DNA of 62,766 nt from Lachnospiraceae bacterium (GCA_017387565.1 JAFOEY010000042.1:1-62766); one strand, 5' to 3'; numbered from the stretch's first letter, positions 1 through 9,510 are shown. Notes: generated by a model not told the origin, from the sequence alone. Numbers and translations: made by a program.

Positions 1-148
1 CAACGGATTGCTACGCACTTTGTGCTCTCGCAATCCGTAAACAATCGAAATCCGCCCTAATCGGGCTACTTTCTCATGTTTTGCGGGTCCCAAAGTCATA
101 CTTTTTCATGCGAGCATGAAAAGTATGACCTTTTGACCCTAGTATCAT
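1..148 (+). repeat. MITE-like element, longest copy (copy 1)
   Basis: Left end is cut by the window start. Three modules are visible. Module A (1-38) has nested dyads GGATTGC/GCAATCC and GCAC/GTGC. Module B (about 39-90) contains GCCCTAATCGGGC. Module C (95-148) is a hairpin with arms at 95-110 and 115-129, ending in GACCCTAGTATCAT. Shorter derivatives recur across the window. No reading frame is conserved between copies, so it is noncoding. It lies downstream of serA. Confidence 0.8.
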
Positions 149-246
149 TTTATTACAATATATATCATACCATTATATGTAAAATTTTCATAATAAAAAC
201 TGTATAAAATATAAATATTTGTCCGCCGGCTTTTACGAGGCTTTGT

Positions 247-363
247 GACTTTCCTAGCGTCATGACGAACAAAAATATGCCCGGTTTCAACTGTTTGAAG
301 ACGAAGTCTGAGTTTTGAAACCGGGCATATAATATTTTTTGTGAGCATGTAGCTTAGAAAGTC
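247..363. repeat. Large imperfect palindrome
   Basis: The flanks 247-270 and 341-363 are imperfect inverse copies (GACTTTCCTAGC.. against ..GCTTAGAAAGTC). They surround a perfect 16-bp stem at 275-290/315-330. The whole 117-bp block could fold as one long hairpin. No coding potential is apparent. The remaining bases of the 1-427 gene-free stretch (about 149-246 and 364-427) are AT-rich and hold nothing I recognise. Confidence 0.6.
275..340 (-). terminator. Bidirectional terminator-like hairpin after serA
   Basis: A perfect 16-bp stem (arms begin ATATGCCCGG and end CCGGGCATAT) has a 24-nt loop. It is followed by a T-tract on the plus side (AATATTTTTT) and a shorter one on the minus side. It lies 3' of serA and probably ends the serCA transcript. 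Confidence 0.65.
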
Positions 364-427
364 TAAAAACCGAAGTACGAGGCTGCAAAGATATGTATTT
401 TTGCAAGAACGACTTGCATAACCATCC

Positions 428-1591
428 TTATTTTACAACACGGACACGGAATACACCTTCAACTGCATTTAATTTTTCAATTACATCGTCTGTTGCAGGT
501 GCTTCAATATCAAACATGGATACTGCATAATCACCACGTGATTTATTTGTCATATCAGAAATGTTGATATTTACATCGCCAAAACAAGCTGCAAGCTTGG
601 TAATGGTATTGGCAATATTTTTATGGAATACGGCAACTCGACCGGCCTTTGAACAAATTCCCATATCAATGGCAGGATAATTAACAGAATGTGTGATATT
701 ACCGTTTTCTAAATAATCAACCATTTCTTTAACGCCCATTACCGCACAGTTATCTTCAGATTCTTCTGTAGAAGCACCGATATGAGGCGTTACAATACAG
801 CCTGCTTTACCGGTTGTAATAGTATTCGGAAAATCTGTTACGTATTTACGAACCTTGCCCTCTTCTATGGCAGCGAGTACATCCTGTTCGTTGCATAATA
901 CATCTCTGGCAAAATTAAGGATTACAACACCGTCTTTCATCATATCAATGGCAGCTTTATTGATCATGCCTTTTGTAGAATCCAAAGCCGGTACATGTAC
1001 TGTAATGAAATCACATTCTTTATAGATATCCTCTACATTAACAACATGCTTAACGGCACGTGATAAACTCCATGCTGCATCTACAGAAAGGTAAGGATCA
1101 TATCCATATACTTCCATGCCTAAATTAATGGCTGCGTTGGCAATCTTTGCACCGATGGCACCAAGTCCGATGACACCAAGCTTTTTACCGTCAATTTCAG
1201 TACCGGCAAATTTCTTCTTTTCTTTTTCTGCAGCTTTTGCCACATCGGGGTTATCAGTCTGTGATTTTACCCATTCAATACCACCAACAACATCACGGGA
1301 TGCCAATAACATTCCGCAAAGAACCAGTTCTTTTACAGCATTGGAGTTTGCCCCGGGTGTATTAAATACAACCACACCTTTTTTTGCGAGTTCATCCAAA
1401 GGAATATTATTAACACCCGCACCTGCTCTGACAACAGCCAAAAGGTTATCAGAAAACTCCATGGAATGCATATCTGCACTTCTTACTAAGATACCCTGTG
1501 CTTCATTGATATCTTCTGTTTTTGTGTATCCTTCTCCAAAATGGTTAAGACCAACCTGGGCAATGGGATTTAAGCAATAATACTGATACAT
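428..1591 (-). CDS. serA: D-3-phosphoglycerate dehydrogenase, short ACT-type
   Basis: 387 aa. It oxidises 3-phosphoglycerate to 3-phosphohydroxypyruvate, the first step of serine synthesis in the cytosol. Visible features are an N-terminal substrate-domain RAGAGVNN (about 55-62), the Rossmann motif GLGAIG (142-147), Arg229 in NFARD, His270 in TPHIGAS, and a C-terminal ACT domain (about 317-387). The usual catalytic Glu of this superfamily (DVFxxEP context) is not seen: the equivalent stretch reads DFPNTITTG. It lies 124 bp downstream of serC in the same direction, so a serCA operon is likely. The start ATG follows an AGAAGGA-type ribosome site. Confidence 0.93.
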   Translation of the reverse strand: MYQYYCLNPIAQVGLNHFGEGYTKTEDINEAQGILVRSADMHSMEFSDNLLAVVRAGAGVNNIPLDELAKKGVVVFNTPGANSNAVKELVLCGMLLASRDVVGGIEWVKSQTDNPDVAKAAEKEKKKFAGTEIDGKKLGVIGLGAIGAKIANAAINLGMEVYGYDPYLSVDAAWSLSRAVKHVVNVEDIYKECDFITVHVPALDSTKGMINKAAIDMMKDGVVILNFARDVLCNEQDVLAAIEEGKVRKYVTDFPNTITTGKAGCIVTPHIGASTEESEDNCAVMGVKEMVDYLENGNITHSVNYPAIDMGICSKAGRVAVFHKNIANTITKLAACFGDVNINISDMTNKSRGDYAVSMFDIEAPATDDVIEKLNAVEGVFRVRVVK

Positions 1592-1715
1592 TTTTTATAA
1601 TCCTTCTTTCCTGAAACAAACTGTTCCATGATAATTTTGATATCTGACCGGCTCATTATCATCATAATATGAACCATTTAAATCCTAAAAAATTATACAA
1701 ATTGATGCACTTCAT

Positions 1716-2798
1716 TTATGAATTCTTTGCTTCGAAATCTTTCATAAATGCAACTAACTTCTCTACGCCTTCTTTGGGCATCGCGTTGTAGATAGATGCT
1801 CTCATACCGCCAACACTTCTATGCCCTTTTAAGTTTACAAATCCGGCTTCTGTTGCTTCTTTAACAAATTTAGCATCTAAATCTGCATCACCGGTAACAA
1901 ACGGAACATTCATTAATGATCTGTCTTCTTTTACAACCGTTCCCTTAAACATCTTGCTCTCATCAAGAAAATCATATAAGATTTTGGCTTTTTCTTCATT
2001 CTTTTCTTTCATGACAGAAAGGCCACCCATCTTCTTTAACCATTTGAATACTTTTCCGCAAATATAAATACCATAGCAGGGAGGTGTGTTATATAAAGAT
2101 TCTGCATCTGCATGGATTTTATATTTCATCATGGTAGGTGTACCGGGAAGTACATCTTCTGTAATTAAATCTTCACGGATAATCACAATTACGACACCGG
2201 CAGGTCCGATGTTTTTCTGAACGCCACCGTAAATCACACCATATTTGGTTACATCAACAGGCTCTGAAAGGAAGCAGGAAGAAAGGTCTGCTACCAGAGT
2301 TTTACCTTTTGTATTGGGTAACGTTTTATATTTTGTACCATAAATAGTGTTGTTTTCACAGATATATACATAATCTAAATCATCGGCAATATCCAAATCA
2401 CTGCAATCAGGAATATAAGAAAAAGTCTTATCTGCACTGGAAGCAAGTTCTACAGCCTCACCGTAGATTTTAGCTTCCTGATATGCTTTTTTCGCCCACT
2501 GTCCTGTTACAATATAGCCGGCTTTTTTATTTTTCATAAGATTCATGGGAATCATGGCGAACTGTAACGAAGCACCGCCCTGTAAAAACAACACTTTATA
2601 ATTATCGGGAATATTCATTAATTCTCTTAAATCTGCTTCTGCTTCTTTAATGATGTTGTCATATACTTTTGAACGATGGCTCATCTCCATAACGGACATA
2701 CCGCTTCCTTTGTAATCCAACATCTCATCTGCAGCTTCTTTTAATACTTCTTCAGGTAAAACTGCCGGACCTGCTGAAAAGTTATATACTCTAGACAC
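1716..2798 (-). CDS. serC: Phosphoserine aminotransferase
   Basis: 360 aa, the usual length. It transfers an amino group from glutamate to 3-phosphohydroxypyruvate with PLP and probably also serves PLP biosynthesis. It begins with the family signature YNFSAGPAVLPEEV. The PLP-lysine context is GGVQKNIGPAG, and the C-terminus has GHRSVGGMRASIYNA. The start is GTG at 2798, chosen because GGAGGG lies 7 nt upstream. It has its own sigma-A-like promoter (2869-2897) and precedes serA. Confidence 0.95.
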   Translation of the reverse strand: MSRVYNFSAGPAVLPEEVLKEAADEMLDYKGSGMSVMEMSHRSKVYDNIIKEAEADLRELMNIPDNYKVLFLQGGASLQFAMIPMNLMKNKKAGYIVTGQWAKKAYQEAKIYGEAVELASSADKTFSYIPDCSDLDIADDLDYVYICENNTIYGTKYKTLPNTKGKTLVADLSSCFLSEPVDVTKYGVIYGGVQKNIGPAGVVIVIIREDLITEDVLPGTPTMMKYKIHADAESLYNTPPCYGIYICGKVFKWLKKMGGLSVMKEKNEEKAKILYDFLDESKMFKGTVVKEDRSLMNVPFVTGDADLDAKFVKEATEAGFVNLKGHRSVGGMRASIYNAMPKEGVEKLVAFMKDFEAKNS

Positions 2799-2843
2799 TT
2801 AGAGTCCCTCCTCTATATTATATTATTAATCTATGTTACAGAA

Positions 2844-2857
2844 TGTGCAAATGCACA
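2844..2857 (-). promoter_or_regulatory. Leader hairpin of serC
   Basis: TGTGCA-AA-TGCACA dyad, extendable to about 9 bp with one G-T pair, lies in the predicted 5' leader between the promoter and the serC ribosome site. It is not followed by a T-run, so it may affect RNA stability or translation rather than terminate. Role unknown. Confidence 0.4.
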
Positions 2858-2868
2858 CTCCAAGAACC

Positions 2869-2897
2869 ATTGTAGTCTTGTATAAAATTTTCGTCAA
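2869..2897 (-). promoter_or_regulatory. Sigma-A-like promoter of serCA
   Basis: On the minus strand the -35 is TTGACG (2892-2897) and the -10 is TACAAT (2869-2874), with 17-bp spacing. Two direct copies of an AT-rich motif with core CTAACAGTTTT lie just upstream of the -35. Confidence 0.7.
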
Positions 2898-2900
2898 GAA

Positions 2901-2950
2901 AATATATAAAAACTGTTAGCATTAAAAATATATAAAACTGTTAGTATTAT
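2901..2950 (-). repeat. Two direct repeats upstream of the serC promoter
   Basis: Two about 25-bp units (2901-2924 and 2927-2950) share AATATATAAAACTGTTAG on the plus strand. They sit directly upstream of the serC -35, where an UP element or a regulator could bind. Confidence 0.5.
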
Positions 2951-2992
2951 AAAATCATGTCACATTTATTCGTCGCAAGCAGATAACTTGTA

Positions 2993-4396
2993 TCAATAAA
3001 ACATTACGACCGGTGTGCCCACTTCTGCCATATCATAAAGCTTACTTACCTCTGAAGTCGGCGTATTGATGCATCCGTGTGATCCGTTTGTCTTATATAT
3101 TTCTCCACCAAATTTTCCACGCCAGTTTGCATCATGAATACCAATGTGATTATAGACAGCCATCCAATATGAAACCGGTGTCTGATAATCCGGACCGATT
3201 AAAACACGATTACGTTGTTTATAATAAATATAGCATACCCGTTCCGGTGTTCCGTTGCCTCTGCCCGTACATCCGGTTACAACCGGAGTTTTGAGTTTTA
3301 GTTTTCCTTTGACATAGTAATAAAGCATCTGATTCGTCATATCCACCTCAATGTAGGTATTGCCGATATCGCTTGTTCCTTTCCCCCACCCCTTTTGACT
3401 GTAGATGGCATCAGAGGTTTCACTCTTTTGGGCATTAACCAATCCAATCAGATATTCTTTTTGCTTTTTTTGATTTAACTTATAACCATAGGTTCCCTCT
3501 TCAATGGTAACCGTACCACCTCGGGTCGGATGAAATGTCCATGGACCACCAACACTGTCATGCTTCTCGGCCCATCTTTCCACCGTTTTTGCGACTGCAT
3601 CCTCGTCAATCAGAAGGTTGCCATCTTCGTCCATGACAAAATCTTCATTTTCATCTATCTGTATCCAGGAAGCAATCACGGAAGCATCCACATTCTCATT
3701 TCCATTATAAAAACGGCAGACAATTTCTGTACTCTGCAGGTCATCAATTTTTTTCCAGAGCCTGAGTGTTTTTCTCATTTTTTCCGTGTATTCCATGGTT
3801 ATGTAACACGCTTCTTCTTCCAGATTGACATTGGGTTTTCCTGCCAAAACGGCGTCGACAATGGTATCAACCGTTAAATCGACATCTAAAAGATTTTGAG
3901 TTTCGTCAATCAGCTTATAACCATCCTGCGTTCGAACAATCTCTACCTTTACTTTCTTTGGATCTGTCTGATTTTTTATCAGATCCATCCCGGTAAGATA
4001 CTCCCGCAATTGTGTTTCATCACAAGTTCCTTTAGGCTCTAACGTTTCATTTTGAACTGTTCCGTTAATTAAATAAATTCCCCACATAAGCGGATTTTGT
4101 TTTTTCAAAATCCGTTTCAAATCATCCAGATAAGAATAGGTATAATCCATTTCATCAATAGGTATCTCTATTACATTTCCGAATTTGTCTTCTACAGAAA
4201 AAGTTGCCTTTTCAGTCTTTTCAACCAAATTATCATTTACTTCCACCGGTGTCATGCCTTCCGCATATATACCATTAATCATTACACCATTCATATACCT
4301 GCTTTGATATCTCCATGACATAAACAAATAAATGCCCAGACAAAGTATAATCGGAGTAAAAATGACAATTGCAAAAACTGTAATGACCTTTTTCAT
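2993..4396 (-). CDS. L,D-transpeptidase (YkuD) with peptidoglycan-binding region
   Basis: 467 aa from the chosen start. It cross-links or modifies peptidoglycan outside the membrane. After a short basic N-terminus there is one membrane segment (VITVFAIVIFTPIILCLGIY). A long middle region resembles the VanW-associated peptidoglycan-binding_4 domains. The YkuD domain follows, with catalytic SHGCIN (His440, Cys442). An upstream GTG at 4462 is in frame, but its extra 22 codons overlap an inverted-repeat element and lack a ribosome site. ATG 4396 has a weak AAGG 8 nt upstream, so I prefer it. It follows ilvB by about 200 bp, with no functional link evident. Confidence 0.85.
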   Translation of the reverse strand: MKKVITVFAIVIFTPIILCLGIYLFMSWRYQSRYMNGVMINGIYAEGMTPVEVNDNLVEKTEKATFSVEDKFGNVIEIPIDEMDYTYSYLDDLKRILKKQNPLMWGIYLINGTVQNETLEPKGTCDETQLREYLTGMDLIKNQTDPKKVKVEIVRTQDGYKLIDETQNLLDVDLTVDTIVDAVLAGKPNVNLEEEACYITMEYTEKMRKTLRLWKKIDDLQSTEIVCRFYNGNENVDASVIASWIQIDENEDFVMDEDGNLLIDEDAVAKTVERWAEKHDSVGGPWTFHPTRGGTVTIEEGTYGYKLNQKKQKEYLIGLVNAQKSETSDAIYSQKGWGKGTSDIGNTYIEVDMTNQMLYYYVKGKLKLKTPVVTGCTGRGNGTPERVCYIYYKQRNRVLIGPDYQTPVSYWMAVYNHIGIHDANWRGKFGGEIYKTNGSHGCINTPTSEVSKLYDMAEVGTPVVMFY

Positions 4397-4424
4397 CTTT
4401 TGTACCTTTTTTGTTACTTTTTTT

Positions 4425-4590
4425 AAATTGTGCATCTGGAGAACTTTGCGTATTCTACTCACAGACTGTATGTGGGCGTCAGCACTTAATGAGCAATTTA
4501 TTGCGAATTTAGTACTGTTACGTTGTCATACAAGTGAGAACGCGTCTGTGATAGAATATGCAAATTCGGAAGATGCACAATTTGAAAAAG
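4425..4590. repeat. Inverted-repeat element at the 5' end of the L,D-transpeptidase gene
   Basis: Imperfect terminal inverted repeats of about 38 bp (4425-4462 and 4553-4590) share AGAATAyGCAAA and AGATGCACAATTT. The inner 4503-4566 stretch recurs, without gaps, downstream of aroC. One arm runs into the possible upstream start of the L,D-transpeptidase. It is probably a small noncoding mobile repeat. Confidence 0.6.
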
Positions 4591-4601
4591 AGACTTTCTA
4601 T

Positions 4602-6281
4602 TTATTTATTTTCAGCCAGATCATCGGCATCAAATACATCACTGATTGGTGCACCGGGTGAAACCATGGGGAATACCTTATCGTCCTCATGGATGACAAC
4701 TTCAATAAGAGCAGGCTGTTTACATTCCAGTGCTGCCTGAATTGCCACGGGTACATCTTCTTTTGTCTCAACTTTAAATGCTTTACAGCCCAAAGCTTCC
4801 GCAACTTTGCAATAGTCAACCGAATCATTTAAAATCGTCTGTGAATAACGGTGACCATAGAAAAGCGTCTGCCATTGTCTTACCATACCAAGCACCTGAT
4901 TGTTGATAACAACTTCAATAATTGGGATATTGTATCGGGAAGCAGTTGCTAATTCCTGCATATTCATGCGGAAACAGCCATCGCCCGCAATATTGATAAC
5001 CGTTTTATCCGGTCTGCCGAGCTTTGCTCCAATGCAGGCTCCAAGTCCGTATCCCATAGTACCAAGACCGCCGGAAGATAAAAATGTACGTGGTTCTGAA
5101 TAGTGATAGAACTGTGCTGCCCACATCTGATGCTGACCAACATCTGTTGTAATAATGGCTTCTCCCTTTGTCTCCTGATCCAAAGCTTCAATAAAATACG
5201 GACAACTCAAAGTAGAATCATCATATTTTAACGGATATTTCTCTTTTAATTCTAAAATATGCGCCATCCAGTCTTTATGCTCTGTTTTACTTACCTTTTC
5301 ATTCAGCTTTAACAGAATTTCTTTTAAGTCACCTATTAAAGCGGCATCTGTTTTGATGTTTTTATTGATTTCTGCAGCATCAATATCTATATGTATAATC
5401 TTTGCACCTTCAGCAAATCTCTTCGGATTTCCGATAACACGATCTGAAAAACGGACACCGAGAGCAATTAAGCAGTCACATTCCGATACACCGAGATTGG
5501 ATGTCTTGGTACCGTGCATACCAAGCATTCCGGTATAATGAGAATCATTTCCATTAAAAGCGCCTTTACCAAGTAAGGAGTCACATACCGGTGCATCAAT
5601 TTTTTCGACAAGTGCTCTTACTTCATCAGAAGCACCGGAAAGAATTGCACCACCACCGACAAAAATGTACGGTTTTTCTGCCTCATTAATCATCTTAGCT
5701 ACTTCATCAATCTGATCAGCGGTATATTTGCTCTTTTTCTCAATTTTAAGCGGCTCTACTTTGGTATATTCGGTCGTGTTTGCCGTAACATCTTTGGTAA
5801 TATCAACAAGAACCGGTCCCGGTCTGCCGCTTTGTGCAATATAAAAGGCTTTTCGAATGGTATCGGCAAGCTTTGTAACATCTTTTACAATAAAACTGTG
5901 CTTGGTAATCGGCATAGTAACACCGGCGATATCTACTTCCTGAAAGGAATCTTTTCCAAGCGCAGGAAGAACAACATTTGCGGTAATGGCAACGACCGGA
6001 ATGGAATCCATATATGCCGTAGCAATACCGGTTACTAAATTGGTCGCACCCGGTCCACTGGTTGCCATGCAGACACCAACTTTTCCGGTAGCTCTTGCAT
6101 AACCGTCTGCCGCATGCGCAGCTCCCTGTTCATGGGAAGTCAGCACATGTCTGATTTCATCACTGTGTTTATATAATGCGTCGTATACATTTAATATGGT
6201 TCCTCCCGGATATCCGAAAACCGTATCAACGCCCTGTTCTTTTAAGCATTCAATTACAATTTCTGAACCTGTTAATTGCAT
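4602..6281 (-). CDS. ilvB: Acetolactate synthase large (catalytic) subunit
   Basis: 559 aa. It is a TPP- and FAD-dependent enzyme that condenses pyruvate (or pyruvate plus 2-oxobutyrate) in valine, leucine and isoleucine synthesis. Catalytic Glu51 sits in SHEQGAAHAADGYAR. The TPP motif is GDGCFRMNMQEL ending at INN. It retains QWQTLFYGHRYS near the C-terminus. The start ATG follows GGGAGAG. It lies downstream of leuB and ilvD. No small regulatory subunit (ilvN) is adjacent or elsewhere in the window, so the partner must be unlinked or absent. Confidence 0.93.
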   Translation of the reverse strand: MQLTGSEIVIECLKEQGVDTVFGYPGGTILNVYDALYKHSDEIRHVLTSHEQGAAHAADGYARATGKVGVCMATSGPGATNLVTGIATAYMDSIPVVAITANVVLPALGKDSFQEVDIAGVTMPITKHSFIVKDVTKLADTIRKAFYIAQSGRPGPVLVDITKDVTANTTEYTKVEPLKIEKKSKYTADQIDEVAKMINEAEKPYIFVGGGAILSGASDEVRALVEKIDAPVCDSLLGKGAFNGNDSHYTGMLGMHGTKTSNLGVSECDCLIALGVRFSDRVIGNPKRFAEGAKIIHIDIDAAEINKNIKTDAALIGDLKEILLKLNEKVSKTEHKDWMAHILELKEKYPLKYDDSTLSCPYFIEALDQETKGEAIITTDVGQHQMWAAQFYHYSEPRTFLSSGGLGTMGYGLGACIGAKLGRPDKTVINIAGDGCFRMNMQELATASRYNIPIIEVVINNQVLGMVRQWQTLFYGHRYSQTILNDSVDYCKVAEALGCKAFKVETKEDVPVAIQAALECKQPALIEVVIHEDDKVFPMVSPGAPISDVFDADDLAENK

Positions 6282-6331
6282 TTTCTACTCTCCCTTAATT
6301 ATAATACATATTTTAAATAACTATATGTAGT

Positions 6332-6385
6332 ATGATACCAGAATCAAAAGGTCATACTTTGTACGTAGTAATCCGTTGGTATCAT
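6332..6385 (-). repeat. MITE-like element, 54-bp copy (copy 2)
   Basis: Perfect 9-bp terminal inverted repeats ATGATACCA/TGGTATCAT. It retains the CAAAAGGTCATACTT end and the AATCCGT end and has lost the middle. It lies between ilvD and ilvB. Confidence 0.8.
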
Positions 6386-6425
6386 TTAGACATCTCTTGA
6401 ATTAGTTACTATGACATTCCTTAAA

Positions 6426-8099
6426 TTAGTCATTTTTCTTTACTTCCAGAATTGCACCTCTGTTACCGCTTGTAACAAGTTCTTTATATCTTGCAAGATA
6501 ACCAGTCGTTACTTTTGGCTCACGAGGCTGCCATTTTGCTTTTCTTGCTGCTAATTCTTCATCTGATACTTTGAAATCCAGTTTCATTTCCGGAATATTG
6601 ATTGAAATGATGTCGCCTTCTTCTACAAGCGCAATCGGTCCGCCTACAGCTGCTTCCGGTGAAACGTGTCCAATGGAAGCTCCTCTGGATGCACCGGAGA
6701 AACGACCGTCTGTAATCAGGGCAACACTCGCACCAAGACCCATTCCGGCAATCGCAGATGTCGGATTTAACATTTCTCTCATACCGGGACCGCCTTTCGG
6801 ACCTTCATAGCGAATGACAACAACATCTCCAGCAACAATCTTTCCACCTTTAATGGCAGCAATTGCATCTTCTTCACAATCAAATACTCTGGCAGGACCT
6901 TCATGTACCAGCATTTCCTCTGCAACAGCGGAACGCTTAACAACACTACCGTCAGGAGCCAGATTGCCTTTTAATACGGCAAGACCACCTGTCTTACTAT
7001 ACGGATTGTCGACAGGTCTGATTACTTCAGGATTTTTATTAACTGCATTTTTTATATTTTCACCAATGGTCTTTCCGGTTACTGTCATACAATCTGTATT
7101 TAACAATCCGATATCGGCCAGTTCTTTCATAACGGCATAAACACCGCCTGCTTCATTTAAGTCCTCCATATAAGTCGGACCGGCAGGAGCCAGATGGCAG
7201 AGATTCGGGGTTTTCTCACTAATCGGATTTGCAAATGCAATATCAAAATCAAATCCGATTTCGTGTGCAATTGCAGGAAGATGTAACATACTGTTTGTGG
7301 AACAACCAAGTGCCATATCCACAGTCAGTGCATTTAAAACTGCTTCCTTTGTCATAATATCACGGGGACGAATATTTTTACGGTACATTTCCATAACTGC
7401 CATACCGGCATGCTTTGCAAGCTTGATACGCTCAGAATAAACGGCAGGAATGGTTCCGTTACCACCAAGCCCCATACCTAATGCTTCTGTTAAACAGTTC
7501 ATGGAATTTGCAGTATACATACCGGAGCAAGAGCCGCAAGTAGGACAAACCTTTTCTTCAAATTCACGAACTTCTTCTTCACTCATCGTACCGGCAGCAT
7601 GAGAACCTACTGCTTCGAACATAGAAGAAAGACTTCTTTTTTGACCTTTTACATGACCGGCAAGCATCGGACCACCGGAAACAAATACGGTAGGCACATT
7701 AATACGTGCAGCAGCCATCAATAAACCGGGAACATTTTTATCACAGTTAGGAACCATGACTAAAGCATCAAACTGATGTGCCAAAGCCATACATTCGGTG
7801 GAATCGGCAATCAGATCTCTGGTAACCAAAGAATATTTCATTCCGATGTGTCCCATGGCAATTCCGTCACAAACAGCAATTGCAGGAAATACAACCGGCA
7901 CACCGCCTGCTTCTGCAACACCTAATTTTACGGCATTAACGATTTTATCCAGATTCATATGTCCGGGAACAATCTCGTTGTATGAACTTACGATACCTAC
8001 CATGGGCTTTTTCATTTCTTCTTCGGTAAAGCCCAATGCATTGAACAAACTTCTGTGAGGCGCCTGCGCCATCCCTGTTTTAACATTATCACTCTTCAT
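6426..8099 (-). CDS. ilvD: Dihydroxy-acid dehydratase
   Basis: 557 aa, matching the usual length. It is an iron-sulfur enzyme that dehydrates dihydroxy acids to 2-keto acids in branched-chain amino-acid synthesis. Cluster-ligand cysteines occur in PNCDKNVPG and [17 protein letters not shown]. The C-terminal [14 protein letters not shown] motif is intact. I place the start at ATG 8099 (MKSDNVKTG), with AGG 8 nt upstream, and not at in-frame codons further upstream. It sits between leuB and ilvB in the same direction, with MITE-like repeats in both gaps. Confidence 0.95.
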   Translation of the reverse strand: MKSDNVKTGMAQAPHRSLFNALGFTEEEMKKPMVGIVSSYNEIVPGHMNLDKIVNAVKLGVAEAGGVPVVFPAIAVCDGIAMGHIGMKYSLVTRDLIADSTECMALAHQFDALVMVPNCDKNVPGLLMAAARINVPTVFVSGGPMLAGHVKGQKRSLSSMFEAVGSHAAGTMSEEEVREFEEKVCPTCGSCSGMYTANSMNCLTEALGMGLGGNGTIPAVYSERIKLAKHAGMAVMEMYRKNIRPRDIMTKEAVLNALTVDMALGCSTNSMLHLPAIAHEIGFDFDIAFANPISEKTPNLCHLAPAGPTYMEDLNEAGGVYAVMKELADIGLLNTDCMTVTGKTIGENIKNAVNKNPEVIRPVDNPYSKTGGLAVLKGNLAPDGSVVKRSAVAEEMLVHEGPARVFDCEEDAIAAIKGGKIVAGDVVVIRYEGPKGGPGMREMLNPTSAIAGMGLGASVALITDGRFSGASRGASIGHVSPEAAVGGPIALVEEGDIISINIPEMKLDFKVSDEELAARKAKWQPREPKVTTGYLARYKELVTSGNRGAILEVKKND

Positions 8100-8177
8100 T
8101 ATCATTACCTGCCTTTTTCTTAACAAATCTCAAAACTTATATTTTCTAAAACATTTCAATTATATATGTATATCAAT

Positions 8178-8242
8178 ATGATACCAGGGTCAAAAGGTCA
8201 TACTTTTTATGCTCACATTGCGTAGCGATCCGTTGGTATCAT
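8178..8242 (-). repeat. MITE-like element, 65-bp copy (copy 3)
   Basis: Perfect ATGATACCA/TGGTATCAT ends, with the CAAAAGGTCATAC end and the GCGTAGCGATCCGT end kept. Directly beside it is a perfect 9-bp hairpin (8244-8265, GGATCAAAA/TTTTGATCC), just after the leuB stop. The repeat and hairpin together fill the leuB-ilvD gap. Confidence 0.8.
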
Positions 8243-8267
8243 GGGATCAAAATACCTTTTGATCCGA

Positions 8268-9368
8268 TTACACTCTCTGTGCCAGCAAATCTCCCATCTG
8301 TTTGCAGCCCACCAGAGTAAAGCTACTTCTTTGCGCTTCGTCCTGTGGCATGATATCAATGGTACGATAGCCTTCTTTTAATACCATGGAGACTGCGTTT
8401 TCTATCGCATCTGCTTCTTTATCCAGATCAAAGGTATAACGAAGCATCATAGCGGCGGAAAGAATTGTAGCAATCGGATTGGCAATGTCTTTTCCGGCAA
8501 TATCCGGTGCACTTCCGTGACTGGGCTCATATAAACCGAATTTAGTATCATTTAATGATGCAGATGCTAACATACCGATGGAACCGGTTACCATACTTGC
8601 TTCATCCGATAAAATGTCACCAAACATATTTTCCGTCAAAATCACATCAAACTGAGCCGGATCTTTAACAAGCTGCATTGCACAGTTATCAACCAGCATA
8701 TGTTCCAGTGTGACTTCCGGATAATCCTTAGCCACTTCCGTAACAATTTTTCTCCAAAGTCTGGAAGAATCCAAGACGTTTGCTTTATCAACACTAGTGA
8801 CTTTTTTGCGTCTCTTCATCGCAATGTCAAATCCCTTAATGGCAATGCGGCGAATTTCATCTTCGGAATAAGTCAGTGTATCCACAGCGACCATTTTTCC
8901 GTCAATCTCTTCTGTCTTACGTTCACCGAAATACAAACCGCCGGTCAACTCTCTCATAATCATCATATCAAAACCGGCTTTTGAAATTTCTTCTTTTAAC
9001 GGACATGCCGATGCAAGTTCATCATACAAAACTGCCGGTCGAAGATTGGCAAACAAATTCAGCTCTTTGCGGATTTTTAATAAGCCTGCTTCCGGTCTGA
9101 GATTGGGTGCCAGTTTGTACCAAGGGCTGGTTGTGGTATTTCCGCCAATGGACCCCATCAACACCGCGTCCGCCGATTTTGCTGTTGTAATCGCCTCATC
9201 CGTAAGCGGAACACCATGAACATCAATAGATGCCCCTCCCATCAGAATATCCGTATAATCCATTTCGTGTCCGAATTTTGCTCCGACAGCATCCAGAACT
9301 TTTTTAGCCTCATTCACAATTTCCGGGCCAATTCCATCACCTGGAATACATACAATATTTAATTTCAT
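8268..9368 (-). CDS. leuB: 3-isopropylmalate dehydrogenase
   Basis: 366 aa. It carries out the NAD-dependent oxidative decarboxylation in leucine synthesis. It has the N-terminal PGDGIGPEI, the substrate-loop arginines ([22 protein letters not shown] region), [11 protein letters not shown], and the metal/NAD region [12 protein letters not shown] and [12 protein letters not shown]. Two adjacent ATG codons are possible; the second (9368) has better spacing from AGGA. leuA, leuC and leuD are not in the window. Confidence 0.95.
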   Translation of the reverse strand: MKLNIVCIPGDGIGPEIVNEAKKVLDAVGAKFGHEMDYTDILMGGASIDVHGVPLTDEAITTAKSADAVLMGSIGGNTTTSPWYKLAPNLRPEAGLLKIRKELNLFANLRPAVLYDELASACPLKEEISKAGFDMMIMRELTGGLYFGERKTEEIDGKMVAVDTLTYSEDEIRRIAIKGFDIAMKRRKKVTSVDKANVLDSSRLWRKIVTEVAKDYPEVTLEHMLVDNCAMQLVKDPAQFDVILTENMFGDILSDEASMVTGSIGMLASASLNDTKFGLYEPSHGSAPDIAGKDIANPIATILSAAMMLRYTFDLDKEADAIENAVSMVLKEGYRTIDIMPQDEAQRSSFTLVGCKQMGDLLAQRV

Positions 9369-9510
9369 CATCTATCCTCATCTTTCTAAATGATCATCAT
9401 TCCAAATTTTAGCATTGATATCTTATCAGAATGCAATCATTTTTCATAATTTAACGCTTTTATCATATGTTCAAAAATATATAGATAATTTTTGACCCCT
9501 ATATCATACT

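Noticed and set aside
145-348. Short open frame on minus before the serA end
   Set aside because: It lies over the repeat end and the large palindrome, has no ribosome site, and its codons follow the inverted repeat.
9369-9510. T-box or leader-peptide attenuator before leuB
   Set aside because: I searched for the T-box core and for a run of Leu codons and saw neither.
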